DNA of 64,000 nt from Prevotella veroralis DSM 19559 = JCM 6290 (GCF_000377625.1 NZ_KB898326.1:236910-300909); one strand, 5' to 3'. Counted from the first letter of the stretch, positions 9,985 through 19,375 are shown. Notes: generated from the sequence alone by a model not told the origin. A program made the numbers and translations.

Positions 9985-11359
9985 GCTTCAATTCCTCCAT
10001 TGCTTGCTTAAAGATAACGTGGAAAGGCTTCTTGGCAAATTGTGGCATAGTATGTCCAATGCTCCAAGGATTTAGCTTTATATCCATCAATGACTTAGGT
10101 ATGTGGTTGGCAACTGACGAATTTCTAAGCAAAGCATCATATATATGATAGTTCTCATAAACAGCCTTCATACCCTCTGCCATCACCTTCTTTTCCTTAT
10201 TCTCTGTACCATATTTCTCTAAACTCTGGCGCCAACGATAGATCTGACTACCTGGAGAAACCTTTGCAGGGCACACACAATCACAACTCAAACACAATGA
10301 GCATGCTGACACGTTACCGCTGTGTTTCTTTGGACTCTTTAGCATACCGAGGTTGACACCAATAGGTCCTGGAATGAAATAACTATATGAATAACCACCC
10401 GAACGACGATAGACTGGACAGGTATTCATACATGCTCCACAACGAATACACTTTAATGTCTCCCAGTGTTCTGGGTTGGCTATGATATCCGAGCGACCAT
10501 TATCTACCAAGATAACATGCATCTCTCCACCCGGACGAGGTTTGCGGAATTGAGAGGTGAAAGACGTTGCGGGCTGTCCTGTACCACTACGGGCAAGGAG
10601 TCTCTGAAATACTGCCAAGGCATCATAATCAGGGATAACTTTCTCAATGCCCATGGCTACGATATGCAATTTAGGCACTGAGGTAGACATATCAGCATTA
10701 CCTTCATTGGTGCAAACTACACAATCGCCCGTTGCTGCAACCCCAAAGTTACACCCCGTCAGACCAGCATCAGCATCCATGAAGTCCTCACGCAAATCCT
10801 CACGTGCACATCGTGTGAGATAAGCAGGGTCATGGTTTCCTTTCTCATGAGATATTCCTTTTTCCTCAAACATCTCCCCCACCTCATCGCGCGTCAGGTG
10901 GATTGCAGGCATAACAATGTGTGCTGGCCTTAAATGCATGAGTTGCAAGATACGCTCGCCAAGGTCGGATTCAATCACGTTGATACCTCGTTTGATAAGA
11001 TAAGGATTCATCTCACATTCCTCGGTAAGCATTGATTTTGACTTAACAAGCTTCCTTACTTTATGAGACTCAAGTATTCCATAGACCATCTCATTGAACT
11101 CTTGTGCGTCTTTAGCAAAATGTACGATGACACCATTGCGCTCCAAACTATTAGAGAATTGCTCTAAATAATCTGCTAAATGGGTCGCTGTATGCGCTTT
11201 AATGCGGCTTGCATGCTCGCGTAAGTCCTCCCATTCAGGTAATTCTGCTGCTGCCGCATCTCGCTTCTGACGCACCGACCAGAATGTGCGGTCGTGTTGT
11301 GCCACCTTCTTAGGGTCTTTCAGAAACTCTTTTGCTTTCTTTGAATGATATGTTGACAT
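9977..11359 (-). CDS. lutB: Lactate utilization iron-sulfur protein LutB
   Basis: 460 residues. The N-terminal two thirds form a LUD-like domain (KSKSMLTEECEMNPYL, GCNFGVAATGDCVVCTNEGN). Residues 300-370 hold two 4Fe-4S ferredoxin motifs: CIRCGACMNTCPVYR and CSLCLSCDCVCPAKV. It passes electrons in the LutABC lactate-oxidising complex. It is the middle gene of the operon, 35 bases after lutA. Confidence 0.95.
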   Translation of the reverse strand: MSTYHSKKAKEFLKDPKKVAQHDRTFWSVRQKRDAAAAELPEWEDLREHASRIKAHTATHLADYLEQFSNSLERNGVIVHFAKDAQEFNEMVYGILESHKVRKLVKSKSMLTEECEMNPYLIKRGINVIESDLGERILQLMHLRPAHIVMPAIHLTRDEVGEMFEEKGISHEKGNHDPAYLTRCAREDLREDFMDADAGLTGCNFGVAATGDCVVCTNEGNADMSTSVPKLHIVAMGIEKVIPDYDALAVFQRLLARSGTGQPATSFTSQFRKPRPGGEMHVILVDNGRSDIIANPEHWETLKCIRCGACMNTCPVYRRSGGYSYSYFIPGPIGVNLGMLKSPKKHSGNVSACSLCLSCDCVCPAKVSPGSQIYRWRQSLEKYGTENKEKKVMAEGMKAVYENYHIYDALLRNSSVANHIPKSLMDIKLNPWSIGHTMPQFAKKPFHVIFKQAMEELKHE

Positions 11360-11394
11360 AACTCTTTTGCTCTTCTATCACCTTATTATATATA

Positions 11395-12126
11395 TCAAAA
11401 ACCAGCAGCTAAGATCTCAGCTACATGCATGAACTTTATAGGATAATGCCTCTTTGCCGCCACACCTTGCATGTGCATTAAGCAAGAGCTATCAGAACCT
11501 GTGATAATTTCAGCACCTGTCTCCATGTGACGTTTCACCTTGTCATTACCCATAGCAGCACTGACACGTGGCTCTTCTATTGCAAACATACCACCAAAGC
11601 CACAACATTCATCCTTGCGATTAGGCTCTTTTACCGTAATACCTTCCTTGAGCTTCAGCAAATCAATAATCTTATTGAAAGGCTTCTCTTGTATTTCTGA
11701 AGGTGCACTAAGCCCTAACTCACGAACACCATGGCAGGAGTTATGGACAGAAACAACGTGAGGGAAACTCCCAGGAAGTTCCTTTACTTTCAAAATATCA
11801 TGTAGGAATTCTACCAGCTCCATTGTTTTTTTAGGGGTCTTACACTCATGATCAAGTATTTGTGGGTAATTAACACGCACAAAGGCAGCGCAAGATACAC
11901 TTGGTGTTATCACATAATCAAATTCATTAAACTTATCCTCAAACCGCTTTGCAAGGTGACTTGACATGCGCTGAAAGCCACCGTTTGCCATTGGTTGCCC
12001 ACAGCAGGTCTGCCGATCGGGATAGACTACATCTAAATGAAGCTTTCGCAAAAGCTTATAAGTTGCTACGCCAACCTGCGGAAAGAGCGCATCGACGTAA
12101 CATGGAATAAAGAGCCCAACTCTCAT
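11395..12126 (-). CDS. lutA: Lactate utilization protein LutA (CCG-domain)
   Basis: 243 residues with two cysteine-rich CCG domains: YPDRQTCCGQPMANGG near residue 37 and DECCGFGGMFA near residue 175. In heterodisulfide-reductase-like proteins these bind unusual iron-sulfur clusters. First gene of the minus-strand lutABC operon. Confidence 0.95.
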   Translation of the reverse strand: MRVGLFIPCYVDALFPQVGVATYKLLRKLHLDVVYPDRQTCCGQPMANGGFQRMSSHLAKRFEDKFNEFDYVITPSVSCAAFVRVNYPQILDHECKTPKKTMELVEFLHDILKVKELPGSFPHVVSVHNSCHGVRELGLSAPSEIQEKPFNKIIDLLKLKEGITVKEPNRKDECCGFGGMFAIEEPRVSAAMGNDKVKRHMETGAEIITGSDSSCLMHMQGVAAKRHYPIKFMHVAEILAAGF

Positions 12127-12251
12127 AAATATATCTTCTCTTGTTCGTTTCTATGCTACAAATTTAGATAAAATAACTTAGATGGAGAAAGAAAAACGCA
12201 AAAAAGCATGGGGAAAAAGGCTTGTTTAATCCTCCTGTAGAATATTTTTCT

Positions 12252-12259
12252 TATCTTTG
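12252..12259 (+). promoter_or_regulatory. -7 box for the topoisomerase gene
   Basis: TATCTTTG, 45 bases before the ATG at 12305. A TTG-containing -33 region lies near 12222 but at imperfect spacing. lutA is transcribed in the opposite direction from the same interval. Confidence 0.6.
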
Positions 12260-12304
12260 CAGGGGTGAAAGAGGAAGTTCGGAGGCGTAGAGTAAAGAAA
12301 AAAC

Positions 12305-14212
12305 ATGAAAGTTTGCATAGCAGAGAAACCAAGTGTTGCCAAAGACATTGCCCGTATCCTCGGTGCGAATAGTGCGCATAACGGGTATATGGAAGGCAAT
12401 GGATATCAGGTAACATGGACTTTTGGCCACCTTTGTGAGCTAAAGGAACCCCACGACTATACCCTCAACTGGAAATATTGGAGCCTTGGTTCGCTTCCGA
12501 TGATACCTCCTCGTTTTGGTATCAAACTAATTGATGATGAAGGTATCAAGCGACAATTTGATATTATAAAGGAACTTTTTCAAGCTGCGGATGAGATTAT
12601 CAATTGTGGTGATGCGGGTCAGGAGGGTGAGTTGATACAGCGTTGGGTTATGCAGAAAGCCGGTGTGAAATGCCCTGTTAGGCGTCTTTGGATCTCGTCC
12701 ATGACGGATGAAGCTATCCGCGAAGGCTTTGCCAATCTTAGAGATGAGGCCCAATACAAGCCGCTCTACCTCGCCGGCCTGTCAAGAGCGATAGGTGATT
12801 GGCTGCTGGGGATAAACGCTACACGTCTTTACACGCTCAAATATGGCAGGAATTCATACGGGAAAGGACAGGTATTGTCCATCGGGCGCGTGCAAACTCC
12901 TACTCTCGCGCTCATCGTGCAACGCCAGAAAGAGATCGACAACTTCAAGCCTGAGCCTTATTGGGTACTCGCGACGATCTATCGCGACACGCAGTTTACA
13001 GCGACAAAGGGAAAGTTTACGTCTAAAGAGGAGGGCGAAAAGGCTTTCTCAACCATTGAGGGTAAGCCCTTCACTATCACGAGCGTAACGAAAAAGAAGG
13101 GTTCTGAACAGCCCAAGCAGCTCTATGATCTCACGTCATTACAGGTGGATTGCAACCGAAAGTATGGTTACTCGGCTGAAATGACGCTCAATACTATCCA
13201 GAGTTTATACGAGAGGAAGTTCACAACTTACCCTCGTGTTGATACTCAATATCTATCGGATGACATCTATCCAAAGTGCCCACAAACAATGAACGGGCTT
13301 TTTCAGACAACTTTCGCAGGCAAACGTCCTTATGCAGAATTGGTAAAGACGCTGAGTGGTAAGCCTCTTCCGAAATCAAAACGAGTGTTTGATTCTTCAA
13401 AGGTGACCGATCACCACGCTATTATTCCAACTGGTATTCCGCCGAAGGGACTGACTGATGTGGAACACAATGTGTATGATCTCATTGCGAGAAGATTCAT
13501 CGCTGCTTTCTATCCTGACTGTAAGTTTGCTACGACAACCGTATTAGGTAAGGTGGACGAGATAGAATTTAAGGTTTCAGGAAAGGAGATATTGGATAAG
13601 GGATGGCGTGTGGTGATGGGAGCACCCACCCCTGAACCCCTCCCCAAGGGAGGGGAGACTGGACAGCGAGATACGCTGGGCAAGGATGCTCAAGAGGGTA
13701 CTTCTTATCTTCCAACATTTGTGAAAGGAGAGTCAGGGACGCATACGCCTACCCTAACAGAGAAGCAGACGACACCGCCGAAGCACTATACTGAAGCGTC
13801 ACTATTGCGTGCCATGGAGACAGCTGGTAAGTTAGTTGAGGATGAAACATTGCGTGCTGCGATAAAAGAAAATGGTATTGGGCGACCTTCTTCACGTGCA
13901 GGAATCATCGAAACGCTGTTTCGTAGGCATTATATTCAGCGTAAACGGAAGAATATTGAGGCTACTCAAACGGGCATTGCACTCATCGATACAATCCATG
14001 AAAAGCTCCTTACATCAGCTGAGCTGACGGGTATTTGGGAGAAGAAATTACGTGACATCGAAGCAAAGAAATATGATCCTGCACAGTTTGTCAACGAACT
14101 AAAAGAACAGATTAACAACATTGTTAATGATGTATTAGCTGATAATTCTAACCGAAAGATTGGTGTGATACAACCTCCCGAAACTCCTACAAAGGACGGG
14201 GATACAACCTAA
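12305..14212 (+). CDS. topB: DNA topoisomerase III-like type IA topoisomerase (chromosomal)
   Basis: 635 residues. The TOPRIM domain is at the N-terminus (CIAEKPSVAKDIARILGA, then NCGDAGQEGELIQRW). The active-site segment RKFTTYPRVDTQYLSDD has its catalytic Tyr near residue 309, and SKVTDHHAIIPTG and ENGIGRPSSRAGIIETL are further core blocks. It cuts and rejoins one DNA strand to relax or decatenate. No C-terminal zinc ribbon. Residues about 440-490 are a low-complexity insertion whose first part (APTPEPLPKGGE) is the translation of a dispersed GC-rich repeat. A second, divergent TopB is carried by the mobile element at 48709-50781. Confidence 0.93.
   Translation: MKVCIAEKPSVAKDIARILGANSAHNGYMEGNGYQVTWTFGHLCELKEPHDYTLNWKYWSLGSLPMIPPRFGIKLIDDEGIKRQFDIIKELFQAADEIINCGDAGQEGELIQRWVMQKAGVKCPVRRLWISSMTDEAIREGFANLRDEAQYKPLYLAGLSRAIGDWLLGINATRLYTLKYGRNSYGKGQVLSIGRVQTPTLALIVQRQKEIDNFKPEPYWVLATIYRDTQFTATKGKFTSKEEGEKAFSTIEGKPFTITSVTKKKGSEQPKQLYDLTSLQVDCNRKYGYSAEMTLNTIQSLYERKFTTYPRVDTQYLSDDIYPKCPQTMNGLFQTTFAGKRPYAELVKTLSGKPLPKSKRVFDSSKVTDHHAIIPTGIPPKGLTDVEHNVYDLIARRFIAAFYPDCKFATTTVLGKVDEIEFKVSGKEILDKGWRVVMGAPTPEPLPKGGETGQRDTLGKDAQEGTSYLPTFVKGESGTHTPTLTEKQTTPPKHYTEASLLRAMETAGKLVEDETLRAAIKENGIGRPSSRAGIIETLFRRHYIQRKRKNIEATQTGIALIDTIHEKLLTSAELTGIWEKKLRDIEAKKYDPAQFVNELKEQINNIVNDVLADNSNRKIGVIQPPETPTKDGDTT
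13623..13657. repeat. GC-rich palindromic repeat inserted in a coding region
   Basis: CCCCTCCCCAAGGGAGGGG with a CACCCACCCCTGAA lead is the same family as the intergenic copies at 171-200, 21786-21814 and 21864-21897. Here it is read in frame inside the topoisomerase gene. Confidence 0.7.
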
Positions 14213-14414
14213 CAAAATACAAAGAGACAGGTTTTAATACAGAATGACAGATTGTCATATAGTCTTAATGACATGCTCTTAGACAGAAGAAACACAAGGA
14301 ATAGGACTTGGACATACATATTTTATTACAGGATATACGTGTTTTTTCAGAGCTACAAAGCGACATAAGATTCCTTACGAAACAAGAGAATGCACAGAAG
14401 TAGCTACTCTTGCG

Positions 14415-14458
14415 TAATTCAAAATGCAGACTTTACGATTCAAAGTTATAATTACTTT
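14415..14458. repeat. AT-rich repeat (AATTCAAAAT family)
   Basis: GTAATTCAAAATGCAG followed by ATTCAAAGTTATAATTACTT resembles the stretch at 20886-20925 (GTAATTCAAAATTCAT, then ATTCAAAATTATGATTACTT). This is a dispersed intergenic repeat present twice in the window. Confidence 0.5.
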
Positions 14459-14486
14459 TGATCCATATAAGTATTGCTTCGTAAAC

Positions 14487-14635
14487 AAGAGGGCGTTTCT
14501 TCGATTTGAAGGAGGCGTTTCTTCATTTCCAAGAGAGGCTTTCTTCGATGCAAGGAAAGGCTCTCTTCATCATAAAGAAACGCCTCCTTTGATGTGAAGA
14601 AACGCCCTCTTTAAATGAAGAGGGGCATTTCCTTC
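14487..14635. repeat. Large nested inverted repeat upstream of nrdD
   Basis: AAGAGGGCGTTTCTTC (14487-14502) pairs with 14596-14611, AAGGAGGCGTTTCTT (14509-14523) pairs with 14575-14589, and an inner pair joins 14531-14545 with 14552-14567 imperfectly. All arms are variants of one unit, (A/G)GGCGTTTCTTC. The result is a possible long hairpin built from a repeated 14-16 base unit. No gene lies between 14213 and 15031. Confidence 0.7.
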
Positions 14636-14777
14636 TATACAATAGATTGTTAGGAACGAATTACCAGATGATAAAGAATAACTGCAACTGGTAATCTTAA
14701 TCATTTAGCTTACTGATATTTGCATTTAAAGAGACACTGAAAAGCACAAAAATTAGGTATTTTTAAACCGTGAAAAG

Positions 14778-14809
14778 TTTGCTTTTAAGAATACTTTTGG
14801 CTATCTTTG
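14778..14809 (+). promoter_or_regulatory. Promoter of nrdDG
   Basis: TTTG at 14778-14781, a 20-base spacer and TATCTTTG at 14802-14809: a full match to the Bacteroidetes promoter. It leaves a long leader of about 215 bases before nrdD that may hold regulatory structure; I recognise no known riboswitch in it. Confidence 0.75.
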
Positions 14810-15031
14810 CAAGCGAAGAGTTATACAAATTGGGAAACTTTTAAGGCTCATTTGAATTTAAAGTTGTCCAAAACTAATAACTTTGAGCATAGCTTTTAAC
14901 AACAAATAAAATAAGCTATTGCACTGGTTATAAGCGATATAAGTAATATATAATACGCTTAGATACCAATCAACAGATACTCAATAAAGTTAGACGAAAT
15001 TATCTAAAAACGAAAGAACTAAGTAATTGTA

Positions 15032-17173
15032 ATGAAGAACTTCACCATCACTAAGCGCAATGGAGACAAAGTCCCTTTCTCCCTTGACAAGATCATGAAC
15101 GCTATTGTAAAGGCTTTCCAGAGTGTGAACGAACCAACGGATATAGGCATTGTATCGCGTATCTTGTCGGACTTAGACATTCACAACGATATAAAAGTCG
15201 AAGACATACAGAACCAAGTAGAGTTTGCTTTGATGAAGGAAGGCTACTATAAGGTTGCAAAGAGCTTCATCGTCTATCGCCAACAGCACACGGAAGACCG
15301 CGAGACGTTAGAGAAGATGAAGTTTCTCTCCGATTACTGCGAGGCGAAGAATGCTGCTACTGGATCGAAGTTCGATGCTAATGCGAATGTAGAACATAAG
15401 AATATTGCAACGTTGATAGGTGAGTTACCAAAGCAAGGGTTCATCCGTTTGAATCGTCGTTTGTTAGTGGATCGCATTAAGAAGATGTATGGTAAGCCGC
15501 TTGCTGACGAATACATCGACCTCTTGACACACCACTTTATATATAAGAACGACGAGACGAACCTTGCAAACTATTGTGCTTCCATCACGATGTACCCATG
15601 GTTAATCGGTGGAACAACGTCTATCGGCGGTAATTCTACAGCGCCAACGAATCTAAAGAGTTTCTGTGGTGGCTTTATAAATATGGTCTTCATGGTCTCT
15701 TCTATGCTTGCCGGAGCCTGCGCCACACCAGAGTTTCTGATGTACATGAACTACTTTATTCAGAAAGAATACGGCAAGGACTATTGGAAGAGAGCGGACG
15801 AAGTGGTGGATCTAAGCGTTAAACGCCGTACAATAGATAAGATAATTACGGACGACTTCGAGCAGATTGTCTACTCACTGAACCAACCCACGGGGGCAAG
15901 GAACTATCAGGCTGTGTTCTGGAACATATCTTACTACGATCGTCCCTACTTCGAATCGCTCTTCGGGAACTTCTATTTTCCAGATGGATCGCAGCCCGAT
16001 TGGGAAAGTCTGTCATGGTTGCAAAAGCGCTTCATGACGTGGTTTAATCAGGAAAGACTTAAGACTGTCCTCACGTTCCCAGTAGAGACTATGGCGTTAT
16101 TAGCCGAGAATGGCGATTGTAAAGACAAGGAATGGGGCGACTTCACGGCACAGATGTATGCGCAAGGGCATAGCTTCTTCACTTATATGAGCGATAACGC
16201 CGACTCGTTGAGCTCGTGTTGTCGATTGAGAAATGAGATACAAGACAATGGTTTCTCATATACTTTAGGAGCCGGCGGAGTGTCAACAGGATCGAAGAGT
16301 GTGCTTACCATCAACTTAAACCGCTGTATCCAGTACGCTGTGAACCATGACTTGGATTACAAGGAATACCTAACTCACATCATAGAGTTGTGCCACAAGG
16401 TGCAATTAGCCTACAATGAGAATCTTAAAGAGCTCTTGCACAACCACATGTTGCCGCTTTTTGATGCTGGATATATCAACATTGACCGTCAATATCTTAC
16501 TATCGGAATCAACGGATTAGTAGAGGCTGCGGAGTTCATGGGGCTTGATATCAATCCTAATGACGATTACAAGAAGTTCGTGCAAGGTGTGTTAGGATTG
16601 ATCGAAACGCAGAATAAGGCATTTAGAACTAAGGAGGCAATGTTTAATTGTGAGATGATTCCAGCTGAGAACGTGGGTGTTAAGCATGCAAAATGGGATA
16701 AGGAAGATGGTTACTTTGTGCCTCGTGACTGCTACAACAGCTACTTCTATCGTGTAGAAGACGATTCCCTCACCATTTTGGACAAGTTTAAACTACACGG
16801 GAAGCCGTATATTGAGCACCTAACGGGCGGTTCTGCACTTCACATGAACCTTGAGGAACATCTTTCCGAACCGCAGTATCGACAGCTTCTACGCGTTGCT
16901 GCGCAAGAAGGATGCAATTACTTCACATTCAACATACCGAACACCATCTGTAATGACTGCGGTCACATCGATAAGAGATACCTGCATGAATGCCCTCATT
17001 GTCACTCTAAGAACGTTGATTATCTCACACGTATTATAGGCTACATGAAGCGTGTTAGTAACTTCTCTGCACCTCGTCAAGAGGAAGCGCACCGCCGTTT
17101 TTACATCCACACAGACACATGCTCCGATACTGTAACACAGACATCGTATTCCAAGAGTACCCAGATGAAGTAA
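15032..17173 (+). CDS. nrdD: Anaerobic ribonucleoside-triphosphate reductase
   Basis: 713 residues. A class III (oxygen-sensitive) reductase making dNTPs from NTPs. It has an N-terminal ATP-cone (FTITKRNGDKVPFSLDKIMNAI). The catalytic body includes NCEMIPAENVGVKHAKWD, and a C-terminal zinc site is formed by CNDC and CPHC. The glycyl-radical loop is RIIGYMKRVSNFS near residue 675. The last 18 or so residues overlap nrdG out of frame and look unlike the usual family end, so the native stop may have been lost. Confidence 0.96.
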   Translation: MKNFTITKRNGDKVPFSLDKIMNAIVKAFQSVNEPTDIGIVSRILSDLDIHNDIKVEDIQNQVEFALMKEGYYKVAKSFIVYRQQHTEDRETLEKMKFLSDYCEAKNAATGSKFDANANVEHKNIATLIGELPKQGFIRLNRRLLVDRIKKMYGKPLADEYIDLLTHHFIYKNDETNLANYCASITMYPWLIGGTTSIGGNSTAPTNLKSFCGGFINMVFMVSSMLAGACATPEFLMYMNYFIQKEYGKDYWKRADEVVDLSVKRRTIDKIITDDFEQIVYSLNQPTGARNYQAVFWNISYYDRPYFESLFGNFYFPDGSQPDWESLSWLQKRFMTWFNQERLKTVLTFPVETMALLAENGDCKDKEWGDFTAQMYAQGHSFFTYMSDNADSLSSCCRLRNEIQDNGFSYTLGAGGVSTGSKSVLTINLNRCIQYAVNHDLDYKEYLTHIIELCHKVQLAYNENLKELLHNHMLPLFDAGYINIDRQYLTIGINGLVEAAEFMGLDINPNDDYKKFVQGVLGLIETQNKAFRTKEAMFNCEMIPAENVGVKHAKWDKEDGYFVPRDCYNSYFYRVEDDSLTILDKFKLHGKPYIEHLTGGSALHMNLEEHLSEPQYRQLLRVAAQEGCNYFTFNIPNTICNDCGHIDKRYLHECPHCHSKNVDYLTRIIGYMKRVSNFSAPRQEEAHRRFYIHTDTCSDTVTQTSYSKSTQMK

Positions 17174-17586
17174 CACTGGCTATCAACATCTCGGGCTGTC
17201 CATGCCACTGCCCGGGATGCCATAGCCCTTTCTTATGGGCTGATAAGGGTGATGAACTATCAATCGACTCGCTAACCTCTCTCATTGAAGAGGCTGGCGA
17301 GCCGATTACCTGTATAGGGTTTATGGGGGGAGATGCTGATCCAAAGACCGTTGATAACCTCGCTTTCTACGTAAAACAGCACTACCCTACGCTCAAAACA
17401 GGCTGGTACACAGGTCGTACCGCTATATCTCCTGACATCCACAAGGAATACTTCGATTATATAAAAGTGGGTCCTTATCTTCGCCACTTAGGCGCTCTTA
17501 ATTCACCAAAAACCAATCAGCGCATGTTACGCAGACGCCCCGATAACAGCTTTGAAGACATTACCTCCCGTTTTTGGAACAAATAA
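17119..17586 (+). CDS. nrdG: Anaerobic ribonucleotide reductase activating protein
   Basis: 155 residues. A radical SAM activase with CPCHCPGC (CxxxCxxC) near residue 28, binding the 4Fe-4S cluster; GFMGGDADP matches the GGE-like SAM-binding region. It installs the glycyl radical on NrdD. It overlaps the nrdD 3' end by 55 bases, an unusually long overlap. Confidence 0.93.
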   Translation: MLRYCNTDIVFQEYPDEVTLAINISGCPCHCPGCHSPFLWADKGDELSIDSLTSLIEEAGEPITCIGFMGGDADPKTVDNLAFYVKQHYPTLKTGWYTGRTAISPDIHKEYFDYIKVGPYLRHLGALNSPKTNQRMLRRRPDNSFEDITSRFWNK

Positions 17587-17716
17587 ATAAGGTGTATGGA
17601 ATGAATAAGTGAGGCGTACGGGATAATTAAATGAGGCGTACGGGTCAATCAAGTGAGGCGTACGGGTCAATTAAATGAGGCGTACGGGTCAAACGACTAA
17701 GGCATACGGAACAAAT
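17585..17716. repeat. Six tandem 22-bp repeats
   Basis: Six consecutive 22-base units with consensus AARTGAGGCGTACGGGTCAAT at 17585, 17607, 17629, 17651, 17673 and 17695. The outer units are most diverged and the middle four nearly identical. The array starts inside the nrdG stop codon and ends at the terminator of the convergent gene. GTACGGGTC-related sequence recurs at 21648-21715. Confidence 0.85.
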
Positions 17717-17743
17717 AAAAAAGGACTATCAAACGATAGTCCT
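17715..17743 (-). terminator. Terminator of the FHA gene
   Basis: AGGACTATC (17722-17730) pairs with GATAGTCCT (17735-17743). On the minus strand it is followed by TTTTTTATTTG. It lies just beyond the FHA gene stop. Confidence 0.8.
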
Positions 17744-17756
17744 ATATCATAAAAAC

Positions 17757-18290
17757 CTACTCTTCTTCACCTGCATGTAGGATAATACTTGTTGCACCGA
17801 TGGTGAATAGCGTTCCATCCTCTATCACTCTACGCTCTCGATCACCAAGTATCACGTTGTCAACGAACGTCCCCGTGTATGACGGGCCATCGCGTAGAAC
17901 ATATTGTAACTGCCCTTTCTTGTCACGCTTAACAGTAATGACACAATGCGTCATATCGACACTTGGATCCACAGTCTCTATCGGACAGTTGATCGGATTA
18001 CCCTTCATATATCGTCCAATAACGTTCTCTCCCATCTGTAAAGGTATCACTTGCCAATAGTGAAAAACGTTCTCAATGACATGCAAAGAGCCATACTCGC
18101 AAGGTTGGTCACTGTCAGTTGGGGTGTTATTCTCCTCTTTTTGCGTCTTACGTAACTTCGACATGCCTATTCTAATACCAAACTCTTTACCGCATTGAGG
18201 GCACTGGAAGACCAGACGTTGCCCTGACTTATACTTCGTCTCATCGAATGTGATAAAGTTATCACACTTAGGACATCTTACTCGTTTCAT
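17757..18290 (-). CDS. FHA-domain protein with N-terminal zinc ribbon
   Basis: 177 residues. The N-terminus has two CxxC pairs (RCPKCDNF, FQCPQCGKEFG), a MJ0042-type zinc ribbon. After a short polar linker, residues 75-175 form an FHA fold: ENVIGRYMKGNPINCPI, DPSVDMTHCVITV and VLRDGPSYTGTFVDN. FHA domains bind phosphothreonine peptides; here GR and the conserved Asn-type contacts are present but the usual SxxH is TH. No kinase is adjacent, so its partner is unknown. Confidence 0.85.
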   Translation of the reverse strand: MKRVRCPKCDNFITFDETKYKSGQRLVFQCPQCGKEFGIRIGMSKLRKTQKEENNTPTDSDQPCEYGSLHVIENVFHYWQVIPLQMGENVIGRYMKGNPINCPIETVDPSVDMTHCVITVKRDKKGQLQYVLRDGPSYTGTFVDNVILGDRERRVIEDGTLFTIGATSIILHAGEEE

Positions 18291-18340
18291 ATCTAATAAG
18301 GATATAAGAAAGTTTTGTTTGGAATACTAAAGATCGGTTA

Positions 18341-19375
18341 TCACTTATCAATCTCGATGATCCAAGCATTCTTAAAGAAAGTCTTTCCGTGCATAGCATT
18401 CAGTTTCTCACGTGCCTCGCGTTGGCTTGCATAATAGCCGTAAAGCACCTTGATGCTCTCAGTCCCTTCATAGACACGGGCGTCATCAAGCCCTTTCTTC
18501 TGCATACGCTTTACATAGGTACGTGCATTCGATTCGGTTACATGACTTGCAACAACAATCGCCCAGTAATGCGAATGATGTGCGGCTTCCTCCTTGACAG
18601 GCGCATTCACCGAAGTTGCAATAGCTCTTAAAGGTTTGAAATGTACGGAAGTATTAGATGTATCACTGGAGTCGAAGAGGTTATAAAGCATGCCGCTCTT
18701 AATCTGATGTTCGGAAGTTCCATTCCTTGTAGAGCTCGGGAAGCCCACTAAGAACACTGCCGTAAGGAACACGGCAGCTACTGCAGCACTGCGAACAGCA
18801 TGTAAACTAATGCTCAATCGTTTATTCTCTTTGTCTGAATTATCAATGTATATAATTCTGGACTTACGTTCCTGTGCATCAGAAAGGGCTAAGGTTGCAT
18901 GATTACTCTCGCTCACCTCATTAATTTGTGGTGCCTCGAAGCTACTCAAACCATAGTACATTGGTGTCAATATACCGCTCTCGAAAGGTTCAAACTCAAG
19001 TTTCCCTTCGCTGTTCCGAGCCAATCTTCCAAGGTCATAAAGCTCTACCAAGCCTTCATTCTCCAGTGTGTGATAGATCTCATTCACCTCATTCTCTATC
19101 TGACGGAGTGCCTCTGGATAACTCATATCATACGCATCTACATACGACTGAGCCAACAAGGAGTCATTCATAGTGAGCTGTGCATTGAAGCCAAGAGTGC
19201 GATATGGCGGCAGAAACAAGCCGTCCTGCTCATCGTATCGGGCTGATACATGATGAGCAACAAAGCCTCCTAACCCTGGAACAATAACACAGTCATTATC
19301 CAAGAGAAGTATTTCTATATGTCGGTCGAGTTTTGTCACGTTTGCAAAATTAGCTATTTTATTCTGAAGTAGCAA
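18341..19375 (-). CDS. HU-CCDC81/SPOR-domain envelope protein
   Basis: 344 residues. The N-terminal 130 or so match the Bacteroidetes HU-CCDC81 fold (DRHIEILLLDNDCVIVPGLGGF, then VNEIYHTLENEGLVEL). A single membrane segment lies near residue 205 (AAVAAVFLTAVFLVGF). The C-terminal 75 residues form a SPOR domain (HYWAIVVASHVTESNARTY to the end), which binds denuded peptidoglycan at division sites. Likely an inner-membrane protein with a cytoplasmic N-terminus and periplasmic SPOR domain. A GTG near residue 13 is an alternative start. Confidence 0.85.
   Translation of the reverse strand: MLLQNKIANFANVTKLDRHIEILLLDNDCVIVPGLGGFVAHHVSARYDEQDGLFLPPYRTLGFNAQLTMNDSLLAQSYVDAYDMSYPEALRQIENEVNEIYHTLENEGLVELYDLGRLARNSEGKLEFEPFESGILTPMYYGLSSFEAPQINEVSESNHATLALSDAQERKSRIIYIDNSDKENKRLSISLHAVRSAAVAAVFLTAVFLVGFPSSTRNGTSEHQIKSGMLYNLFDSSDTSNTSVHFKPLRAIATSVNAPVKEEAAHHSHYWAIVVASHVTESNARTYVKRMQKKGLDDARVYEGTESIKVLYGYYASQREAREKLNAMHGKTFFKNAWIIEIDK

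Noticed and set aside
14810..15031. Riboswitch in the nrdD leader
   Set aside because: The leader is long, but I see no conserved motif of a known class.
17585..17716. Possible CRISPR array
   Set aside because: The units are contiguous 22-mers with no unique spacers.
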